This document shows positions 1-6,991 of a DNA stretch of 17,017 nt, piece after piece (within the stretch, counting starts at the first letter, position 1; each line of letters starts with the position of its first letter). The notes under the pieces were generated by a model. The model ran no database searches. It was not told the origin of the DNA and saw only the letters and a program-made list of their open reading frames with translations. Source of the DNA: Dehalococcoidia bacterium (GTDB taxonomy: Bacteria > Chloroflexota > Dehalococcoidia > GIF9 > AB-539-J10); the NCBI GenBank assembly GCA_030606765.1, contig JAUWFX010000020.1:1-17017 (forward strand), read 5' to 3'. The translations under genes and the position numbers were made by a program.

Positions 1-50
1 ATTGAACGGGAAATCAAAATTAAACAGCCTCTGTATGATAAGGAGGTGTT

Positions 51-608
51 ATGGCTGAGCTTCTTGAAGTAAGATGGCATGGCAGAGGAGGGCTGGGAGC
101 GGTGACTTCGGCGGAGCTAGTTGCCCGTGCTGCCATAAGCGAAGGAAAATATGCTCAGTCATTCCCTAGCTTTGGACCCGAAAGGAGGGGAGCACCGGTA
201 CTTGCTTTCCTGAGGATAAGTGATGAATTTATCAAGACCAGGACAGTTATCTACGAGCCTGATATAGTAGCTGTGCTTGATCCAGGGTTATTGCACGCAG
301 TTGATGTGACTTCAGGGCTTAAGGAGAATGGTAAAATCATAATTAATTCCAGGAAATCGCCCGCTGAACTGAAGTCTGAATTTGGGTATAAGTGGCCTGT
401 AGCTACAGTGAACGCTACGAAAATCGCCGGAGAAACTATCGGGATGCCTATCACTAACACCGCTATGATAGGCGCACTGCTAAAAGTTACTGAGGCCGTG
501 AAAATTGATTCTATGGTTGAGCAGCTACATGAACGGTTTGGTGCGCGGGCTAAGGGGAATATCGAGGCCGTGAAAAGAGCTTACAAGGAGACTGTAATAA
601 AGGAGTAA
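51..608 (+). CDS. porG: Pyruvate (2-oxoacid):ferredoxin oxidoreductase, gamma subunit
   Basis: This is the gamma subunit of a four-subunit pyruvate-type 2-oxoacid:ferredoxin oxidoreductase, the cytoplasmic enzyme that reversibly converts pyruvate and CoA to acetyl-CoA, CO2 and reduced ferredoxin. The 185-residue length is usual for the family. The N-terminus carries the typical glycine-rich stretch RWHGRGGLGAVTSAELVA (residues 8-25), followed by SFPSFGPERRGAP (residues 37-49), both hallmarks of the gamma domain. The ATG at 51 follows an AGGAGGT ribosome site at 41-47. The stop is three bases before the delta gene, and the gene order gamma-delta-alpha-beta matches the heterotetrameric enzymes of anaerobes. 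Pyruvate as substrate is inferred from the alpha and beta subunits; other 2-oxoacids cannot be fully excluded. The promoter is not resolved in the 50 bases available. Confidence 0.93.
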   Translation: MAELLEVRWHGRGGLGAVTSAELVARAAISEGKYAQSFPSFGPERRGAPVLAFLRISDEFIKTRTVIYEPDIVAVLDPGLLHAVDVTSGLKENGKIIINSRKSPAELKSEFGYKWPVATVNATKIAGETIGMPITNTAMIGALLKVTEAVKIDSMVEQLHERFGARAKGNIEAVKRAYKETVIKE

Positions 609-611
609 GAA

Positions 612-920
612 ATGGCGGAGAAAAGGCTAAAGACGGGGCCTGATTTTACCTGGAGAGACATGGAAGTTGGCAATATAGTTACAGAAGCGGGCAGTGCTGC
701 CTTGCGAAGGACAGGTGATTGGAGATCCCAAATGCCGATAATAGATAAAGAAAAATGTAACAAATGTGGTTTATGTTGGCTTTATTGCCCTGATGCAGCC
801 ATAAAGCTTCTTGAAGACGGATATTATGGGGCTGATCTCTTCTACTGTAAAGGCTGTGGCATTTGCGCCAAAGTGTGTGCCAGAGAGGCTATAACTATGA
901 TAGAGGAGGAAGAAAAATGA
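612..920 (+). CDS. porD: Pyruvate:ferredoxin oxidoreductase, delta (2x[4Fe-4S] ferredoxin) subunit
   Basis: This is the ferredoxin-like delta subunit that passes electrons from the thiamine-diphosphate site to external ferredoxin. The 102-residue protein has two classical CxxCxxCxxxC motifs: Cys49-52-55-59 (CNKCGLCWLYCP) and Cys79-82-85-89 (CKGCGICAKVCA), enough for two [4Fe-4S] clusters. The N-terminal 45 residues form the usual non-cluster extension containing the WR..MP segment. The gene sits three bases after the gamma gene, and its stop codon overlaps the alpha start (ATGA), which suggests translational coupling. Confidence 0.93.
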   Translation: MAEKRLKTGPDFTWRDMEVGNIVTEAGSAALRRTGDWRSQMPIIDKEKCNKCGLCWLYCPDAAIKLLEDGYYGADLFYCKGCGICAKVCAREAITMIEEEEK

Positions 921-2113
921 GTAAAAGAATAGGGTTAGAGGCCTCACATGCTGCTGCCGAGGCAGCCAGAATGGCTGACGTGGATGTCATTGCTGCCTAT
1001 CCTATAACACCCCAGACGCATATCCCCGAGAGACTCGCCGAGATGGTGGCTGATGGTGAACTGAACGCAGCTTATATTCCGGTGGAGTCGGAGCACTCGG
1101 CCCTGAGCGCTTGCCTTGGAGCTGCTGCGGTAGGAGCCAGGACTTTTACTGCTACTGCAGGTCAAGGCTTGGAACTTATGCATGAAGTTGTTTATGTTGC
1201 TTCATCTATGAGATATCCCATAGTCATGACAATATGCAACAGAGCTCTTTCTGCACCCTTAAGCGTTTGGGGAGATCACTCCGATGCTATGGCTGTCCGA
1301 GATACCGGCTGGATTCAAGTATTTTGCCAGAACAACCAGGAGGCATTTGATATGACTCTTTGGGCATTTCGTGTTGGTGAAGATTCCAGAGTCCTTTTCC
1401 CCGTAATGGTTCATTTCGACGGATTCCATCTGTCACACGTAACAGAGCCGGTTATCTTGCCAGAACAAAAAGAAGTGGATAAATTTCTCCCCAAATTTCA
1501 CTATCCCTTTGCTTTAAACCCCGATAAACCAATGACCCACGGCGCTTTCGGTCCCCCCGACATATATTCAGAAACAAAGATAGCTCAAGAGGTGGCATTC
1601 AGGAAGTCCAAGGAAGTGATAATTCAAGGGTTCAAAGAATTTGGAGACATATTCGGTCGTTATTATCAGCCCGTTGAGTCCTATAGAACGGAAGGAGCTA
1701 GAACGTTGCTTCTGACTATGGGGAGTTTTAGTGAGACAGCCAAGATTGCCATAGATACAAAGAAGAACAAAGGAGAATCTGTAGGGCTTATCAACTTGCG
1801 TCTTTGGAGGCCTTTCCCATTCGAGGAACTTCGCCAGGCGGTAAAGGATGCCGAAACTCTTATTGTTTTTGACCGATGTATCTCCTTCGGAGGCCCCGGG
1901 GGGCCAGTTTCCTCCGAAGTCAGGTCAGCCTTATATAATGAAAAGGAAAGGCCAAGGGCTGTGAGTTTTGTAGGTGGTTTAGGGGGAAGGGACATGGCGG
2001 TAAAAGATTTTGAGTATGTTATTGACCGGGGTCGGGAGATCGTGGAAAAGGGCTCGGAGGAGTTATTTGAGACAGTGGGTATCAGAGGTGAGGTAACGGG
2101 TATAAGGGGGTAA
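917..2113 (+). CDS. porA: Pyruvate:ferredoxin oxidoreductase, alpha subunit
   Basis: This is the alpha subunit, which together with beta forms the thiamine-diphosphate catalytic core. The ATG at 917 is chosen because it overlaps the delta stop in an ATGA arrangement, follows GAGGAGGAAG purine-rich sequence, and begins MSKRIGLEAS as in the family; the reading frame is open 54 bases further upstream but that part lies inside the delta gene. The 398-residue product has YPITPQT (residues 28-34), VESEHSALSA (56-65), FTATAGQGLELMHE (77-90) and NRALSAPLSVWGDHSD (108-123), all hallmark segments of pyruvate:ferredoxin oxidoreductases. A MTHGAFGPPDIYSET stretch in the middle also fits pyruvate-type enzymes. 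The C-terminal part (from about residue 260) is the transketolase-C-like domain. The stop is two bases before the beta gene. Confidence 0.94.
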   Translation: MSKRIGLEASHAAAEAARMADVDVIAAYPITPQTHIPERLAEMVADGELNAAYIPVESEHSALSACLGAAAVGARTFTATAGQGLELMHEVVYVASSMRYPIVMTICNRALSAPLSVWGDHSDAMAVRDTGWIQVFCQNNQEAFDMTLWAFRVGEDSRVLFPVMVHFDGFHLSHVTEPVILPEQKEVDKFLPKFHYPFALNPDKPMTHGAFGPPDIYSETKIAQEVAFRKSKEVIIQGFKEFGDIFGRYYQPVESYRTEGARTLLLTMGSFSETAKIAIDTKKNKGESVGLINLRLWRPFPFEELRQAVKDAETLIVFDRCISFGGPGGPVSSEVRSALYNEKERPRAVSFVGGLGGRDMAVKDFEYVIDRGREIVEKGSEELFETVGIRGEVTGIRG

Positions 2114-2115
2114 AA

Positions 2116-3051
2116 ATGGAGGAGAAATTTATAAAATTTGGCAAAAACCTTGTGGCCACAGATGAGTTTTTCGCCGAGGGACATAGTTTTTGTGTTGGCT
2201 GCGGCGAAGCTTTGGCATTAAGGCTCGCCTGCAAAGCCTTGGGAAAGGATGTAATAATTGCCAATGCTACCGGGTGTATAGAGATTTGCACTTCGCCGCT
2301 TCCTGTCACCTCGTGGAGAGTTCCCTGGATACATACGTTGTTTGAGAACACCGCCGCTGAAATTTCGGGCATAGAAGCAGGTTTAAAGATTTTGATGAAG
2401 AAAGGCAAGATGCCTGAAAGGGACATTAAATGTGTGGCCGTAGCTGGAGATGGAGGGACAAGCGACATAGGAATGCAAGCTTTGTCTGGAGCGTTTGAAA
2501 GGAAACACGACTTTTTATATCTCTGTTTTGATAACGAAGCGTATATGAATACCGGGATCCAGAGGTCAAGTGCCACTCCTTATGGAGCTTCGACTACCAC
2601 GGCACCTGCGGGCAAGCTTAGCATTGGCCAGACTACCTGGAAAAAGAACATGCCTGAAATTGCTGTCGCCCATGACGTACCTTATGTAGCCACAGCCTGT
2701 CCCAGCTATCCTTTTGATTTAATAAATAAGGTTAAAAAGGGCGGGGAAGTCAAAGGGCCAGCTTATGTCCATATATTCTCTCCTTGCCCTACAGGCTGGA
2801 GGTACCCCACTGATTTAACTATTGAAATCGGTCGAATTGCTGTGGAGACAGGCATTTTCCCTCTCTATGAAGTGGAAAATGGCCGGTATAAATTAAATGT
2901 TGACCGGCCTAAGCTTAGACCAGTTGAGGAATACTTAAAGCCACAAGGACGGTTCCGTCATTTGCTGGATGAGGAGATTGAAAAAATTCAAGAGCACGTA
3001 AATGAAGAATATGCCAAACTCAAGGCAAAGATAGCCTGTTTTGCAGCTTGA
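2116..3051 (+). CDS. porB: Pyruvate:ferredoxin oxidoreductase, beta (TPP-binding) subunit
   Basis: This is the beta subunit, which binds thiamine diphosphate and the proximal [4Fe-4S] cluster. The 311-residue length is normal. Visible features are FCVGCGEA (Cys26 and Cys29), a further cysteine at ATGC (Cys54) and FSPCPTGW (Cys224), the four expected cluster ligands. The TPP/Mg motif runs from GDGG at residue 111 to FDNEAYMNTGIQ at about 138-149. The start is two bases after the alpha stop; AAGGGGG just upstream can serve as ribosome site. It is the last gene of the operon: downstream come a weak hairpin and the separate tRNA promoter. Confidence 0.94.
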   Translation: MEEKFIKFGKNLVATDEFFAEGHSFCVGCGEALALRLACKALGKDVIIANATGCIEICTSPLPVTSWRVPWIHTLFENTAAEISGIEAGLKILMKKGKMPERDIKCVAVAGDGGTSDIGMQALSGAFERKHDFLYLCFDNEAYMNTGIQRSSATPYGASTTTAPAGKLSIGQTTWKKNMPEIAVAHDVPYVATACPSYPFDLINKVKKGGEVKGPAYVHIFSPCPTGWRYPTDLTIEIGRIAVETGIFPLYEVENGRYKLNVDRPKLRPVEEYLKPQGRFRHLLDEEIEKIQEHVNEEYAKLKAKIACFAA

Positions 3052-3062
3052 TTTCTTCTAAT

Positions 3063-3080
3063 AAGCAAGATTGATTGCTT
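3063..3080 (+). other. Small AT-rich inverted repeat after porB
   Basis: AAGCAA and TTGCTT flank a six-base loop 11 bases after the porB stop. This is a weak hairpin, and the tail is only T-rich (CAATTCTCCTT), so terminator function for the por operon is possible but poorly supported. The 3' arm coincides with the candidate -35 element of the tRNA promoter. Confidence 0.25.
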
Positions 3081-3103
3081 CAATTCTCCTTACCTACTAT
3101 AAT
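3075..3103 (+). promoter_or_regulatory. Candidate sigma70 promoter of tRNA-Pro
   Basis: TTGCTT (3075-3080) and a perfect TATAAT (3098-3103) are separated by 17 bases. The predicted start of transcription lies a few bases before the tRNA acceptor stem at 3115, which fits a short tRNA leader. The -35 element matches the consensus at only about half of its positions. Confidence 0.5.
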
Positions 3104-3114
3104 ACTTAGCTATA

Positions 3115-3190
3115 CGGGGTGTGGCGCAGCGGCTAGCGCGCATGGTTTGGGACCATGAGGTCGGAGGTTCAAATCCTCTCACCCCGACCA
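3115..3190 (+). tRNA. tRNA-Pro (anticodon TGG)
   Basis: A complete cloverleaf can be folded by hand. The acceptor stem is CGGGGTG (3115-3121) with CACCCCG (3180-3186). The D stem is GCGC/GCGC (3124-3127 and 3136-3139). The anticodon stem CATGG/CCATG (3141-3145, 3153-3157) encloses loop TTTGGGA, which gives anticodon TGG at 3148-3150. The T arm is GGAGG-TTCAAAT-CCTCT (3163-3179, one G-T pair). Discriminator A3187 is followed by an encoded CCA (3188-3190). Length is 76 bases. Confidence 0.97.
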
Positions 3191-3230
3191 TAATAAAATC
3201 TTTCCCATTTTGTAGAAGGCCGACAAGATC

Positions 3231-3259
3231 TTGACAGGAAAAATTAATTACATTATAAT
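3231..3259 (+). promoter_or_regulatory. Consensus sigma70 promoter of the DtxR/MntR-type regulator
   Basis: A perfect TTGACA (3231-3236) and a perfect TATAAT (3254-3259) are separated by the ideal 17 bases. The -10 element is overlapped by the palindrome at 3255-3282, so a bound repressor would block polymerase. The regulator start codon is at 3294, giving a short leader. Confidence 0.85.
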
Positions 3260-3282
3260 TGTTAGACATGTCTAACAATTAT
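3255..3282. promoter_or_regulatory. Perfect 28-bp palindrome, probable metalloregulator operator
   Basis: The sequence is a perfect palindrome centred between 3268 and 3269, with core TTAGACATGTCTAA flanked by AT-rich arms. It covers five bases of the -10 box and the expected transcription start of the regulator gene. The core shares the half-site TTAG-N-C with the second palindrome before feoA (TTAGCC-TT-GGCTAA). This placement is what is known for autoregulated DtxR/MntR-family repressors; binding itself is inferred. Confidence 0.75.
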
Positions 3283-3293
3283 GGGAGTAGGCA

Positions 3294-3791
3294 GTGGTAA
3301 AACAAGAAGCGCAAAGAGAGCAGACCGCCAGCATGGAAGATTACCTTGAGGCGATAGCCAACCTCGGTGAGGAAAGGAAAGTGGTAAGAGTAAAGCAGAT
3401 CAGCGAAATGCTGGGAGTTAAGATGCCCAGTGTTACCTCCGCCTTAAAAAAACTCTCAGGACAGGAGCTTGTGGAGCATGAGAGATATGGCCACATAAAG
3501 CTCACTCCCGAAGGTGATAAGGTTGCCCGCGATGTGATTTACCGCCATGAGGCGTTGACCCGTTTTTTTGCGCAAGCTCTGGGCATTAACCGAGAAACTG
3601 CGGAAGAAGATGCCTGCAAGATTGAGCACATCATTAGCCCCTTGAGTATGGAGAGACTGGCAAAGTTTGTGAAGTTTATAGAGGCCTGTCCACTGGGAGG
3701 GGCTAATTTCCCCAGCAGGTATGAATATTATTTAGAGCATGGGGAGCTCCCTCAAGATTGCTCGAAGAGAAGTGTGAAGAAAAGGAAATAA
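3294..3791 (+). CDS. DtxR/MntR-family metal-dependent transcriptional repressor
   Basis: This is an iron- or manganese-sensing repressor of the DtxR/MntR family. The 165-residue, two-domain protein has an N-terminal winged helix (about residues 11-75, with RVKQISEMLGVKMPSVTSALKKL as the recognition region) and a metal-binding dimerization domain (about 80-135). It lacks the SH3-like third domain of DtxR/IdeR, so it is of MntR size. Candidate metal ligands by eye: Asp16 and Glu19 in MEDYLEAI, His85 in YRHEAL, Cys108, Glu111 and His112 in DACKIEHI. Asp16 is MntR-like while Cys108 is DtxR/IdeR-like. The GTG start at 3294 is preceded by GGGAG (3283-3287). It lies directly before feoAB, so an iron-responsive role is the best guess; manganese is possible. 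Confidence 0.88.
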   Translation: MVKQEAQREQTASMEDYLEAIANLGEERKVVRVKQISEMLGVKMPSVTSALKKLSGQELVEHERYGHIKLTPEGDKVARDVIYRHEALTRFFAQALGINRETAEEDACKIEHIISPLSMERLAKFVKFIEACPLGGANFPSRYEYYLEHGELPQDCSKRSVKKRK

Positions 3792-3811
3792 AAACAGCAA
3801 ATTTTTTTGAA

Positions 3812-3843
3812 CTTGATAAGTTAGCCTTGGCTAACTTATCAAG
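3812..3843. promoter_or_regulatory. Long inverted repeat before feoA, probable second operator
   Basis: Two perfect 15-base arms (3812-3826 and 3829-3843) are separated by two bases. The core TTAGCC-TT-GGCTAA matches the regulator's own palindrome in its TTAG-N-C half-site. A third, single copy of the outer half (GATAAGTTA) occurs at 3851-3859 and runs into the feoA start codon. The element has no T-run after it, so it is a poor terminator candidate. A heptamer of T lies just upstream (3802-3808). No convincing -35/-10 pair could be assigned for feoA; a promoter overlapped by this repeat is likely. Confidence 0.7.
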
Positions 3844-3858
3844 GATAGGGGATAAGTT

Positions 3859-4128
3859 ATGACCACGTATCAAAATGAACAATTGACCCTGGCCGAGATG
3901 AGGACCGGGCAGACAGGCACTGTGGTTGGGGTTCTGGGAGGACATGGCTTAATTCGGCGTCTGGATGCTTTGGGTATCAGACCAGGGAAGAAGGTGACCA
4001 AGCTGAGTTCTACGCTATTTCGCGGCCCGATTATTCTCAGGGTGGATAATGCCCAGGTGGCTGTTGGTTTTGGCATGGCCAGGAAAATAATAGTCGAGGT
4101 AGATAAATATCTACCTCGAGCTTCCTAA
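3859..4128 (+). CDS. feoA: FeoA, ferrous iron transport accessory protein
   Basis: This is the small cytoplasmic SH3-like partner of the FeoB iron permease. The 89-residue length is normal. Typical segments are TLAEMRTGQTGTVVGVLGG near the N-terminus, RRLDALGIRPGKKV in the middle and the GPIILRVDNAQVAVGFGMA-type strand region near the end. The ATG at 3859 follows AGGGG (3847-3851). The gene lies one base before feoB and behind the regulator and its operator-like repeat, so it is probably repressed when metal is plentiful. Its last codons lie within a strong inverted repeat (4094-4119). Confidence 0.9.
   Translation: MTTYQNEQLTLAEMRTGQTGTVVGVLGGHGLIRRLDALGIRPGKKVTKLSSTLFRGPIILRVDNAQVAVGFGMARKIIVEVDKYLPRAS
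4094..4119 (+). repeat. Strong inverted repeat at the feoA/feoB junction
   Basis: TCGAGGTAGATA (4094-4105) and its exact reverse complement (4108-4119) are separated by two A residues. The repeat ends 10 bases before the feoB start. In mRNA it would form a 12-bp hairpin with little or no loop unless the innermost pairs open. The GAGGT in its 5' arm is the only purine-rich Shine-Dalgarno-like sequence nearby and would be paired. It does not share the TTAG-N-C half-site, so it is probably an RNA rather than an operator element. Confidence 0.6.
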
Positions 4129-4129
4129 G

Positions 4130-5845
4130 ATGATGCGTATCCTGCTTGTAGGTAATCCCAATGTGGGCAAAAGCGCCCTTTTTTCTCGACTGACCGGTAC
4201 ACACATTATCGCTTCCAACTACCCCGGCACCACCGTGGGGTTCACCAAAGGTTATCTGAATCTGGGGGAGGAGCGGGCTGAACTTATCGATGTCCCCGGC
4301 AACTATACCCTTGAACCAAGTTCTAAGGCGGAAGAAGTAGCTGTGGAGATGCTCAAAGATGGAGACGTGGTCATAAATGTTGTTGACGCCACCAATTTGG
4401 AGAGAAATCTCAATCTGACCTTGCAGTTGCTGGAGAGGCAGACTCCAGTAATAGTTGCCCTCAACATGTGGGATGATACTCAGCATCGAGGTATAAATAT
4501 TGATGTTGCCAAGCTGGAGGAACTACTCGGAGTTCCAGTCGTACCCACAGTAGGCGTTACCGGACAGGGAGTAAAGGAATTAGTCAGGCGCCTTCCCGAG
4601 GCAAAAGTGTCCAAAAACGCTCGTACCTATTCTAATAGTGATGAGCGGTGGGCGAGAGTGGGTGACATCGTGAGCCAGGTGCAATCGTTAAGCCATCGCC
4701 ACCATCGCTGGTATGAGAATTTGGAAGATGTCAGTAGTCATCGGGTAGGCGGGATAATTATTGCCCTGCTGGTCCTTTTTGCCACCTTCTGGTTTGTCCG
4801 ATTCATTGGCGAAGGAATAATTAACTATGTAGCTGGGCCTCTCTTTGAATGGCTGTGGACACCGTTGCTAGCCAAACTGAGCCTTGCTTTAGGGGCAGGG
4901 GGTTTCTGGCACAACGTCTTGATAGGTAACCTTATTGGGGGAGAAATTGACTATTTTCAGTCCTTCGGTTTGCTTAGCACTGGACTTTACGTTCCCCTCG
5001 CTGCGGTGTTGCCGTATATCGTCTCTTTTTACCTGGCATTAGGAATACTGGAAGATGTTGGTTACCTGCCGCGCCTCGCGGTATTGATGGATAGAATGAT
5101 GCACCGACTTGGGCTACACGGTTATGCCATCATCCCCACCATTCTGGGCCTCGGGTGCAATGTGCCTGGCATTATGGCAACCCGCATTTTGGAGAGCCGT
5201 AAACAGAGGTTCATTGCGGCGACCTTGATTTCTATTGGCATTCCCTGTGCTGCCCTGCAGGCTATGATAGTAGGGGTGGTGGGACGGCAAGGCGTGGCAT
5301 ACGTAGCCATGGTTTACGGGAGCCTGTTTATATCCTGGGTTATCATAGGGCTAATCCTTAATCGTGCTGTCAAGGGATTCAACCCGGAACTTCTGATCGA
5401 GATTCCCCCCTATCGCTTGCCGCCGTGGCGCGTCATTGGTGAGAAACTGTGGCTGCGGGTCTCCGGCTTTATGAAAGAAGCCCTGCCCATAGTCCTCGGC
5501 ACCGTGTTAGTGGTGAACATCCTATACACTTTAGGAGTTTTCAATGCCATTGCCGATATTGCCGCCCCGATATTGACCGGGCTGTGGGGGTTGCCTAAGG
5601 AGACAATTGCACCCCTGGTCCTTGGCGTTCTTCGTAAGGATGTGGCCATGGGCATGCTAGCTCCCATAGCACTAACTGCTAAGCAACTGGTTATCAGCAG
5701 CACGGTTCTGGCTATGTTTTTCCCCTGCGTCGCCACCTTTGTGATACTGGCGCGAGAGCTGGGGCCAAGGGACGTGCTTAAAGCTGTTGGGATAATGATA
5801 GCAGCAGTGCTAATAATGGGCAGCCTGCAGAACCTGATCCTATAG
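4130..5845 (+). CDS. feoB: FeoB, ferrous iron permease with G-protein domain (compact form)
   Basis: This membrane protein imports Fe(II). The N-terminal GTPase domain shows G1 GNPNVGKS (residues 8-15), G2 threonines in YPGTT (31-35), G3 DVPGNY (54-59) and G4 NMWD (112-115). The membrane part starts near residue 205 and contains several hydrophobic segments with the conserved GLGCNVPGIMATR, GIPCAAL and FFPCVATFVI cysteine motifs of the Gate regions. At 571 residues it is clearly shorter than E. coli FeoB (773), with short linkers and almost no C-terminal cytoplasmic tail. There are two tandem ATG codons at 4130 and 4133, and no clear ribosome site of its own, so translation is probably coupled to feoA. 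Confidence 0.94.
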   Translation: MMRILLVGNPNVGKSALFSRLTGTHIIASNYPGTTVGFTKGYLNLGEERAELIDVPGNYTLEPSSKAEEVAVEMLKDGDVVINVVDATNLERNLNLTLQLLERQTPVIVALNMWDDTQHRGINIDVAKLEELLGVPVVPTVGVTGQGVKELVRRLPEAKVSKNARTYSNSDERWARVGDIVSQVQSLSHRHHRWYENLEDVSSHRVGGIIIALLVLFATFWFVRFIGEGIINYVAGPLFEWLWTPLLAKLSLALGAGGFWHNVLIGNLIGGEIDYFQSFGLLSTGLYVPLAAVLPYIVSFYLALGILEDVGYLPRLAVLMDRMMHRLGLHGYAIIPTILGLGCNVPGIMATRILESRKQRFIAATLISIGIPCAALQAMIVGVVGRQGVAYVAMVYGSLFISWVIIGLILNRAVKGFNPELLIEIPPYRLPPWRVIGEKLWLRVSGFMKEALPIVLGTVLVVNILYTLGVFNAIADIAAPILTGLWGLPKETIAPLVLGVLRKDVAMGMLAPIALTAKQLVISSTVLAMFFPCVATFVILARELGPRDVLKAVGIMIAAVLIMGSLQNLIL

Positions 5846-5870
5846 GCGAGGCACCTTTGAGGTGCCCGCC
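5845..5870 (+). terminator. GC-rich hairpin after feoB, possible bidirectional terminator
   Basis: GGCACCT (5850-5856) pairs with AGGTGCC (5860-5866) around a TTG loop, and outer GGC/GCC (5845-5847, 5868-5870) can extend the stem. It starts at the feoB stop codon, between two convergent genes. There is no T-run on either side, so intrinsic termination is uncertain. Confidence 0.4.
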
Positions 5871-5888
5871 AGAGACACCTAGCCTGTC

Positions 5889-5914
5889 TGTTCACACGGT
5901 ATATCAGGTGAACA
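5889..5914. repeat. Inverted repeat TGTTCAC-N12-GTGAACA
   Basis: Two perfect 7-base arms (5889-5895 and 5908-5914) flank 12 bases in the convergent intergenic region between feoB and the flavoprotein gene. It could be a second, weaker hairpin or a protein site; nothing in the sequence decides this. Confidence 0.3.
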
Positions 5915-5986
5915 TATACATTGCTGGGGGGCTCTCACGTGATGGCCAATGGTTCCCGTCTTTCTACAGGCTGTAGCATTCATTGC

Positions 5987-6991
5987 TCATTCGCTGACAT
6001 CGGTCAGCCTGCGCGCCGGCCTGAAAATGCTTGCACCTGCCAGGTCGGAGGCAACCCCCTTAGCCTCCTTGACTATCCTGTCTATCAATTCCTTGACTGT
6101 CGGAATGTCATGAACAAGGCCAACTACCTGCCCCACGCTAAGCAAGCCGTTATCAACATCACCTGATTCAATCAATCCCAGACCTGCTCTACCGCTGATG
6201 AGCGCTTCCAGTTGATGTATATCGGCACCTTGCTTTTCCAACTCGAGCACCTTTTCAGCTGTTGGGGTTCTCAATACTCTCATCGTGTTGCGGAAAGAGC
6301 GCAGGAGCAGGGTTGTGTCGCGTTCCGATGCCGCGATTAGCAATTCCTTCACTCTGGCATGTCCTGGCGCCTCCTTGGTTGCCATGAAGCGGGTACCCAT
6401 ATTGACTGCTTCGGCTCCCAGTGCCAGGGCGGCCACAAGACCGCGCCCGTCGCCAAAGCCTCCAGAGGCAATAATAGGAATTCCCACAGCGTCGGCCGTC
6501 AACGGAATCAGGACAAGGGATGTAACATCCTCCTCGCCGGGGTGTCCGGCGCACTCAAAACCATCAATGCTAACCGCGTCACAGCCTATTCGCTGAGCGG
6601 TGCGAGCGAAGCGGACGGCGGTGCACTTGTGTATCACCTTTACGTCGGCCGCCTTAAGACGTTCCATATATGGCTCTGGGCTTCTGCCCGCTGTTTCGAC
6701 AATCCTTACTCCGGAGTTGATAATCGTATCTACATAGGCGTCGATATCGACAGGGCGAAGAGTGGGCAACAGGGTTATATTCACTCCGAATGGCTTGTCT
6801 GTGAGCTCTCTGGTTCTTTTGATTTCAGCGACTAGGTCCTTGAGGTCTGGGAATGTGAATGCTGTGAGAATGCCTAGACCGCCAGCGTTGGACACTGCGG
6901 CTACCAGTGCTGCCCGGGAAATCCACATCATGCCGCCCTGGATGATAGGATACTCTATACGGAAAAGGTCGGTTATGCGTGTCTTAAACAT
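5987..6991 (-). CDS. Nitronate monooxygenase / 2-nitropropane dioxygenase-family FMN protein
   Basis: This is a TIM-barrel FMN enzyme of the nitronate monooxygenase (NPD) family, related to the enoyl-ACP reductase FabK. The 334-residue protein begins with the conserved RIEYPIIQGGMMW (residues 11-23) and AAVSNAGGLGIL (31-42). It carries the family histidine in FECAGHPGE (His150), the phosphate-binding IIASGGFGDGRG (about 173-184) and MGTRFMAT (198-205). The ATG at 6991 follows GGGAGG on the minus strand. It is a single gene convergent with feoB. Oxidation of alkyl nitronates is the founding activity, but in an anaerobe a different reductase or oxidase role is likely, and the substrate cannot be told. 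Confidence 0.87.
   Translation of the reverse strand: MFKTRITDLFRIEYPIIQGGMMWISRAALVAAVSNAGGLGILTAFTFPDLKDLVAEIKRTRELTDKPFGVNITLLPTLRPVDIDAYVDTIINSGVRIVETAGRSPEPYMERLKAADVKVIHKCTAVRFARTAQRIGCDAVSIDGFECAGHPGEEDVTSLVLIPLTADAVGIPIIASGGFGDGRGLVAALALGAEAVNMGTRFMATKEAPGHARVKELLIAASERDTTLLLRSFRNTMRVLRTPTAEKVLELEKQGADIHQLEALISGRAGLGLIESGDVDNGLLSVGQVVGLVHDIPTVKELIDRIVKEAKGVASDLAGASIFRPARRLTDVSE

Noticed and set aside
1681..2576. Two minus-strand open frames (167 and 164 codons) over porA/porB
   Set aside because: They are antisense to well-conserved oxidoreductase subunits and show no recognisable domain.
3115..3190. tRNA-Pro as an integration site for a mobile element
   Set aside because: No repeat of the tRNA 3' end, integrase or phage gene was seen nearby.
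3090..3278. Minus-strand open frame of 62 codons reading GVRGFEPPTSWSQT
   Set aside because: This is the well-known false protein made by the antisense strand of a tRNA gene; the tRNA-Pro at 3115-3190 explains it.
3802..3808. T-heptamer after the regulator gene as a rho-independent terminator
   Set aside because: No GC-rich stem precedes it; the strong inverted repeat comes after it instead.
6359..6835. 158-codon plus-strand open frame
   Set aside because: It is antisense to the nitronate monooxygenase-type gene, which has all family motifs.
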